DNA of 64,000 bases, taken from positions 124,001-188,000 of the forward strand of contig NZ_BBOJ01000018.1 of the NCBI RefSeq assembly GCF_000974445.1. Direction: 5' to 3'. Shown here piece by piece: positions 59,554-64,000 of this stretch. The translations under genes were made by a program, and so were the position numbers. The DNA comes from Lentzea aerocolonigenes. GTDB lineage: Bacteria > Actinomycetota > Actinomycetes > Mycobacteriales > Pseudonocardiaceae. How positions within the stretch are numbered: the first letter of the stretch is position 1; each line of letters starts with the position of its first letter. The notes under the pieces are model-generated. The model saw only the letters and a program-made list of their open reading frames with translations. It was not told where the DNA came from and made no database searches.

Positions 59554-60660
59554 CAGGACTCCTGTCCGGCGCCGGCGAGCGCGGCGGCCCAGCCCGCCGC
59601 GTCGTCCATCGTGTGCGCCACGGTGATCAGCGGGTGTCGTGCCTCGTCGAGGATGCGGTGGCCGGCCTCGGCGTTGTTGCCGTCCAGCCGCACGACCAGC
59701 GGCTTGTCGGCGCGGTCGCCGAGGAGACCCAGTGCCTGCACGATTCCGTTGGCCACCGCGTCGCACGCGGTGATGCCGCCGAAGACGTTCACGAACACGC
59801 TGCGCACCGACGGGTCGGAGAGGATGACGTCGAGGCCGTCGGCCATCACCTGGGCCGAGGCGCCGCCACCGATGTCGAGGAAGTTCGCGGGCGCGGCACC
59901 CGGCCAGCGCCACGACGTCCAAAGTGGACATGACGAGACCGGCGCCGTTTCCGATGACGCCGACCGTGCCGTCGAGCTTGACGTAGTTCAGGCCCTTCTC
60001 GGCCGCCCGCACCTCCAACGGGTCACCCTCCGCGCCCGAATCGGTGCGGGAGTGCCGGAAGGACGCGTTGTCGTCCAGCGTCACCTTGCCGTCGAGCGCC
60101 ACGATCCGGCCGTCCTTCGTGCGCGCCAACGGGTTCACTTCGACGAGTGTCGCGTCCTCGGAAACGAAGACCTTCCACAACGCGGAAGCGACTGCGTTCA
60201 CTTCCGTCGCGATTTCCGGTGGAAACACCGCAGCTGCGTCGAAGGACGAAGCGGGCATTCGAGTGATGGAGTCCGCCATCTCCTCGATCTCCACGCCGCC
60301 GGTGGCCGACGCCATGCCGATGAACGTCCTGTTGGCACGATCGAGCAGGAACGACAGGTAGTACTCCTCGGCGATCTCGCTCGCCTCGGTCACCAGCACC
60401 TTGTGCACGGTGTGGCCCTTGATGTCCATGCCCAGAACGGCCTCGGCCGCGGCGAAAGCTTCGTCGGGCGACGAAGCGAGCTTGATGCCGCCCGCCTTGC
60501 CGCGTCCGCCGGTCTTCACCTGAGCCTTGACGACGACCGTGCCGCCCAGCTTCGCGGCTGCCTCGCGCGCGGATTCAGGAGTGTCCGCCACAAAACCACG
60601 CGGAACGGGCACTCCGTGGCGCTCGAAGAGGTCCCGCGCTTCATGTTCGAAAAGATCCAC
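59553..60660 (-). pseudogene. sucC: Succinate-CoA ligase beta subunit, interrupted by a single-base frameshift
   Basis: From a GTG at 60660 (GGAAGGA upstream) the frame reads as SucC: DLFEHEARDLFERHGVPVP, ATP-grasp residues KAQVKTGGRGKAGGIKLA, VEVNPLA and LDGKVTLDD. At 59899-59901 (CCC on the plus strand, GGG in the gene) one extra base shifts the frame; the real C-terminus continues in the next frame (NFLDIGGGAS, SVFVNVFGGITACDAVANG) to the stop at 59553. Removing one G gives 368 residues, the normal length. Either a recent mutation or a sequencing error. Confidence 0.9.
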
Positions 60661-60729
60661 CGTGTGCGTCCTTCCGCCGAAAACTTGCGGCCATCTCTGG
60701 ACATCCGGTTGATAGCGGAGTAACGATAT

Positions 60730-60753
60730 GCCTACCTCATACGGTATGCAATC
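60730..60753. promoter_or_regulatory. Shared oxalate-regulon operator, site 2 (sucC / TPP enzyme)
   Basis: A 24-base element with core CATAC-G-GTATG and the same GCCTACCT and CAATC flanks as 44248-44271; only the central base differs. It lies in the 138-base divergent region between sucC and the TPP-enzyme gene, 45 bases before the latter's ATG. Confidence 0.75.
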
Positions 60754-60798
60754 TACAGTCGAGCGCTGCAGCCGGCGCTGGGGAGGAGCTGGTCACTG

Positions 60799-62484
60799 AT
60801 GACGACTTCCGCGGAGCCGGAACAGATCTCGGGTGGGCATCTGGTCGCCAAGGCGCTCAAAGCCGAGGGTGTCGACACCATCTTCACGCTGTGCGGCGGC
60901 CACATCATCGACATCTACGACGGCTGCGTGGACGAGGGCATCGCCGTCGTCGACGTACGACACGAACAGGTCGCGGCACACGCGGCCGACGGCTACGCCC
61001 GCATCACCGGCAAGCCCGGTTGCGCCGTCGTCACGGCGGGTCCCGGTACCACCGACGCCGTCACGGGCGTCGCCAACGCGTTCCGCGCGGAGAGCCCGAT
61101 GCTGCTGATCGGCGGCCAGGGTGCGCTGAGCCAGCACAAGATGGGCTCACTGCAGGACCTCCCGCACGTCGACATGATGACGCCGATCACCAAGTTCGCG
61201 GCCAACGTCCCGCACACCGCGCGGATCGCGGACATGGTGTCGATGGCGTTCCGCGAGGCCAACGCCGGTGCGCCCGGCCCGTCGTTCCTGGAGATCCCGC
61301 GCGACGTCCTCGACGCGAAGGTGCCGCTGAGCACGGCCCGCATCCCGCAGGCAGGCCACTACCGCGCGTCCACGCGCAGCGCTGGTGACCCTAGGGACGT
61401 CGAGAAGCTCGCGGACCTGTTGGTGCACGCGAAGAAACCCGCGATCCTGCTGGGCAGCCAGGTGTGGACGACGCGCGCCACGGACTCGGCGATCGAGCTC
61501 GTGCGGACGTTGAACATCCCCGCCTACATGAACGGCGCGGGCCGCGGCACCCTGCCTCCCGGCGACCCGCACCACTTCCAGCTCTCCCGCCGCTACGCCT
61601 TCGACAACGCCGACGTCATCGTCATCGTCGGCACCCCCTTCGACTTCCGGATGGGCTACGGCCGCAGGCTCTCGCAGAACGCGACGGTCGTGCAGATCGA
61701 CCTCGACTACCGCACGGTCGGCAAGAACCGCGACGTCGACCTCGGCATCGTCGGCGACGCGGACCTGGTCCTGTCCACCGTCACGCAGGCCGCCTCCGGC
61801 CGCGAGGACAACGGCGCGATGGGCCGCAAGGTGTGGCTGGAGGAGCTGCAGGCCGTCGAGGAGAAGGCCCGGCAGAAGCGCCTGGAACACCTGCGTTCCG
61901 ACGACATGCCGATCCACCCGTACCGGTTGGTGAGCGAGATCAACGACTTCCTCACCGAGGACTCCGTCTACATCGGCGACGGCGGCGACGTCGTCACGTT
62001 CTCCGGTCAGGTCGTGCAGCCGAAGTCGCCAGGCCACTGGATGGACCCCGGTCCACTCGGGACGCTCGGCGTCGGCGTCCCGTTCGTGCTGGCCGCGAAA
62101 CTGGCCAGGCCGGACAAGGAGGTCGTGGCCCTGTTCGGCGACGGCGCATTCAGCCTCACCGGCTGGGACTTCGAGACGCTGGTCCGCTACAACCTGCCGT
62201 TCGTCGGCATCGTCGGCAACAACTCGTCGATGAACCAGATCCGCTACGGCCAGGCAGCGAAGTACGGCCTGGAACGCGAGCGCGTCGGCAACACGCTCGG
62301 CGACGTCCGCTACGACCAGTTCGCCAAGATGCTCGGCGGCTACGGCGAGGAAGTGCGCGACCCCAAGGACATCGGTCCAGCGCTGCAACGCGCCCGCGAG
62401 TCCGGCAAGCCGTCGCTGATCAACGTGTGGATCGACCCCGACGTGTACGCGCCCGGAACCATGAACCAGACGATGTACAAGTAG
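60799..62484 (+). CDS. Thiamine-diphosphate-dependent decarboxylase, probable oxalyl-CoA decarboxylase
   Basis: 561 residues from the ATG at 60799 (GGGGAGGAG upstream). Acetolactate-synthase-type fold: cofactor-activating Glu56 in VDVRHEQVAAHAADGYA, GPGTTDAVTG, and the ThDP/Mg motif GDGAFSLTGWDFET to VGNNSS near residue 447. The length equals oxalyl-CoA decarboxylase (about 565). Sequence alone does not separate Oxc from other 2-hydroxyacyl-CoA lyase-like members; adjacency to frc makes oxalyl-CoA to formyl-CoA plus CO2 the best proposal. An acetolactate synthase proper is less likely, since no small subunit is present. Confidence 0.8.
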   Translation: MTTSAEPEQISGGHLVAKALKAEGVDTIFTLCGGHIIDIYDGCVDEGIAVVDVRHEQVAAHAADGYARITGKPGCAVVTAGPGTTDAVTGVANAFRAESPMLLIGGQGALSQHKMGSLQDLPHVDMMTPITKFAANVPHTARIADMVSMAFREANAGAPGPSFLEIPRDVLDAKVPLSTARIPQAGHYRASTRSAGDPRDVEKLADLLVHAKKPAILLGSQVWTTRATDSAIELVRTLNIPAYMNGAGRGTLPPGDPHHFQLSRRYAFDNADVIVIVGTPFDFRMGYGRRLSQNATVVQIDLDYRTVGKNRDVDLGIVGDADLVLSTVTQAASGREDNGAMGRKVWLEELQAVEEKARQKRLEHLRSDDMPIHPYRLVSEINDFLTEDSVYIGDGGDVVTFSGQVVQPKSPGHWMDPGPLGTLGVGVPFVLAAKLARPDKEVVALFGDGAFSLTGWDFETLVRYNLPFVGIVGNNSSMNQIRYGQAAKYGLERERVGNTLGDVRYDQFAKMLGGYGEEVRDPKDIGPALQRARESGKPSLINVWIDPDVYAPGTMNQTMYK

Positions 62485-62493
62485 GTGAGCGAG

Positions 62494-63723
62494 ATGGCCA
62501 AGGCCCTGGAAGGCGTCAAAGTCCTCGACATGACGCACGTGCAGTCCGGACCGTCGTCGACCCAGCTGCTCGCCTGGCTGGGTGCGGACGTCATCAAGCT
62601 GGAGACGCCGGGACGCGGCGACATCACGCGCGGCCAGCTGCGCGATCTGCCCGATGTGGACAGTCTCTACTTCACGATGCTCAACTGCAACAAGCGGAGC
62701 ATCACCCTCAACATGAAGGCTCCTGAGGGCAAGGAGGTCTTCGAGAAGCTGATCGCCGACGTCGACGTCCTGGTCGAGAACTTCGGACCTGGTGTCGTCG
62801 AACGGTTCGGCTACCCGTGGGAGAAGCTCCAGGAGCTCAACCCCGAGCTGATCTACGCCTCCATCAAGGGCTTCGGGCCCGGCCGCTACGCCGACTTCAA
62901 GGCGTACGAGGTGATCGCGCAGGCCATGGGCGGCTCGATGAGCACCACCGGGTTCGAGGAAGGCCCGCCGCTCGCCACCGGCGCGCAGATCGGCGACTCC
63001 GGTACCGGAATCCACCTCGTGGCGGGCATCCTCGCCGCGTTGTACCAACGCACGAACACGGGCCGTGGGCAACGCGTCCAGGTGGCGATGCAGGACGCCG
63101 TGCTCAACCTGTGCCGGGTGAAGCTGCGCGACCAGCAGCGGCTCGCCCACGGGCCGCTGGGGGAGTACCCGAACGAGCAGTTCTCCGACGAGGTCCCCCG
63201 CTCCGGCAACGCCTCCGGTGGTGGCCAGCCCGGCTGGGCGGTGCGCTGCGCCCCCGGCGGCCCCAACGACTACATCTACGTGATCATCCAGCCGGTCGGG
63301 TGGAAGCCGCTGACCGAGCTGATCGGCAAACCGGAGCTCGCCGACGACCCCGCTTGGGCGACGCCGGAGGTGCGGCTCTCCAAGCTGGACAAGGCGTTCG
63401 CGCTGATCGAGGAGTGGACGGAGAAGCACACCAAGTGGGAGGTGATGGACAAGCTCAACGCCCACAACATCCCGTGCGGACCCATTCTGTCCACAAAGGA
63501 GATCATCGAGGACGAGACCCTGGCCGAGCTCGGCATCGTCGTCGAGGTCGACCACCCCGAGCGCGGCACGTTCAAGACGGTCGGCAACCCGCTCAAGCTC
63601 TCCGACTCGGAAGTTCCGGTACAGCGCCCGCCGCTGCTCGGTGAGCACAACGACGAGGTCCTCGGCGCGCTGGGCTACAGCACCGAACGACTGGCCGAAC
63701 TCCGCACCGCCGGCGTCATCTGA
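62494..63723 (+). CDS. frc: Formyl-CoA:oxalate CoA-transferase
   Basis: 409 residues from the ATG at 62494 with GGTGAG upstream; a GTG at 62485 is the alternative. The start MAKALEGVKVLDMTHVQSGP aligns with Oxalobacter Frc (MTKPLDG...). The catalytic Asp168 in GDSGTGIH matches its Asp169, and the glycine loop SGGGQPGW and ending LLGEHNDEVL are conserved. It moves CoA between formyl-CoA (or another donor) and oxalate. It sits 10 bases after the TPP enzyme, so both probably form one operon. Confidence 0.92.
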   Translation: MAKALEGVKVLDMTHVQSGPSSTQLLAWLGADVIKLETPGRGDITRGQLRDLPDVDSLYFTMLNCNKRSITLNMKAPEGKEVFEKLIADVDVLVENFGPGVVERFGYPWEKLQELNPELIYASIKGFGPGRYADFKAYEVIAQAMGGSMSTTGFEEGPPLATGAQIGDSGTGIHLVAGILAALYQRTNTGRGQRVQVAMQDAVLNLCRVKLRDQQRLAHGPLGEYPNEQFSDEVPRSGNASGGGQPGWAVRCAPGGPNDYIYVIIQPVGWKPLTELIGKPELADDPAWATPEVRLSKLDKAFALIEEWTEKHTKWEVMDKLNAHNIPCGPILSTKEIIEDETLAELGIVVEVDHPERGTFKTVGNPLKLSDSEVPVQRPPLLGEHNDEVLGALGYSTERLAELRTAGVI

Positions 63724-63746
63724 CACCTCTAGGGAGACGAGATCTC

Positions 63747-64000
63747 ATGCCGGACAACGGCTACGACCGCGCCGCGGTCGAGAACGTGCTCGCGAAGGTG
63801 CGGGCGGAGGGACGGTCGTCGCTCACCGCGCCGGAGGGCAAGCGGGTCTGCGACGCCTACGGGATCGCGACCCCGGCCGAGGCGCTGGCGAAGTCGTCGG
63901 AGGGCGCCGTCGCGTTCGCCGAGGAGATCGGCTACCCGGTCGTGCTCAAGATCGTCTCACCGGACATCCTGCACAAGACCGAGGCCGGCGGCGTCCTCGT
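63747..64000 (+). CDS. ATP-grasp acyl-CoA ligase (ADP-forming acetate-CoA ligase beta-like), partial
   Basis: 84 codons visible from the ATG at 63747 (AGGGAG upstream) before the right edge. APEGKRVCDAYGIATP and GYPVVLKIVSPDILHKTEAGGV are the opening of the ATP-grasp_5 domain found in ADP-forming acetyl-CoA synthetases. It lies 23 bases after frc and is probably in its operon. It may regenerate an acyl-CoA donor or recover ATP. The rest lies outside the window. Confidence 0.85.
   Translation, partial: MPDNGYDRAAVENVLAKVRAEGRSSLTAPEGKRVCDAYGIATPAEALAKSSEGAVAFAEEIGYPVVLKIVSPDILHKTEAGGVL

Noticed and set aside
58675..60660. A 661-codon frame joining SucC and SucD as a fusion
   Set aside because: The middle is Arg/Gly-rich shadow sequence. 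The true SucC C-terminus is in another frame, so the frame is produced by a one-base shift.
60799..62484. Acetolactate synthase (ilvB) as the name of the TPP enzyme
   Set aside because: No regulatory subunit or ilvC is adjacent, and the gene forms a unit with a clear frc, so an oxalyl-CoA decarboxylase-like role fits better.
61147..63726. A very long minus-strand frame opposite the TPP enzyme and frc
   Set aside because: It is the antisense shadow of two well-matched enzymes and has no ribosome-binding site or family features.

Overview
The window comes from a GC-rich (about 70 %) actinomycete. Many genes start with GTG, neighbouring genes often overlap by 1 or 4 bases, and the content includes group 41 and 42 ECF sigma factors, a LAL-type LuxR regulator, an ESX-like WXG/PPE/EspG set and many secreted hydrolases. 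A Pseudonocardiales-type genus is my inference. I saw no rRNA, tRNA or CRISPR array. No stretch over 300 bases lacks a gene; the longest gap is 37201-37433.

Layout. 1-5460: two ECF sigma islands. An ECF42-type operon (DGPF protein, sigma factor, AhpD-like protein) and a VOC gene share a TGTCGA-N17-CGTC promoter. An ECF41-type gene precedes an NmrA-like reductase whose upstream region carries an ECF41-like site. 5532-12149: a permease pair, an XRE regulator, a secreted subtilase and a secreted phosphatase. A motif near CGTTCAGAG..TTTCCAG lies upstream of the permease, subtilase and phosphatase genes, and the two enzymes share a C-terminal module. 12221-16558: MFS pump, two exported propeller-like proteins and serine dehydratase in a tightly overlapped operon. 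16668-27947: HAF-repeat protein, LAL regulator, two VOC proteins, esterase, TPR protein, and a TetR-controlled operon (di-iron-like protein, ferredoxin reductase, epoxide hydrolase-SDR fusion). 27952-38282: methyltransferases, multidrug MFS pump, CPBP protease, a 27-residue small ORF, duplicated SGNH lipoproteins, Kup potassium transporter, guanyl RNase, and a nuclease-like/CBM2 lipoprotein.

38354-42941 is a compact protocatechuate/4-hydroxybenzoate operon (pcaH, pcaG, pcaB, pcaD, pcaC, pobA). 42917-46763 carries moeA, an oxalate/formate-type MFS transporter, an unknown gene and fdhD. 46840-51928 holds an ABC exporter, an oxidoreductase, a hydrolase, an SDR and a DedA protein. 52017-58682 pairs an HTH-NACHT-membrane protein with an ESX-like gene set ending in a serine hydrolase. 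58675-64000 holds sucD, a frameshifted sucC, and divergently a TPP enzyme, formyl-CoA:oxalate CoA-transferase and a partial acyl-CoA ligase.

The most notable system links the last oxalate locus to the moeA/transporter locus 16 kb away. A 24-base element, identical at 23 positions and centred on CATAC-N-GTATG, sits in both divergent promoter regions. This suggests one regulon: oxalate uptake, oxalyl-CoA formation and decarboxylation, and maturation of a molybdenum formate dehydrogenase. The MoeA here carries an unusual Cys/His pentapeptide-repeat insertion, and its 5' end has a 12-base tandem repeat that puts the best-placed ATG out of frame.
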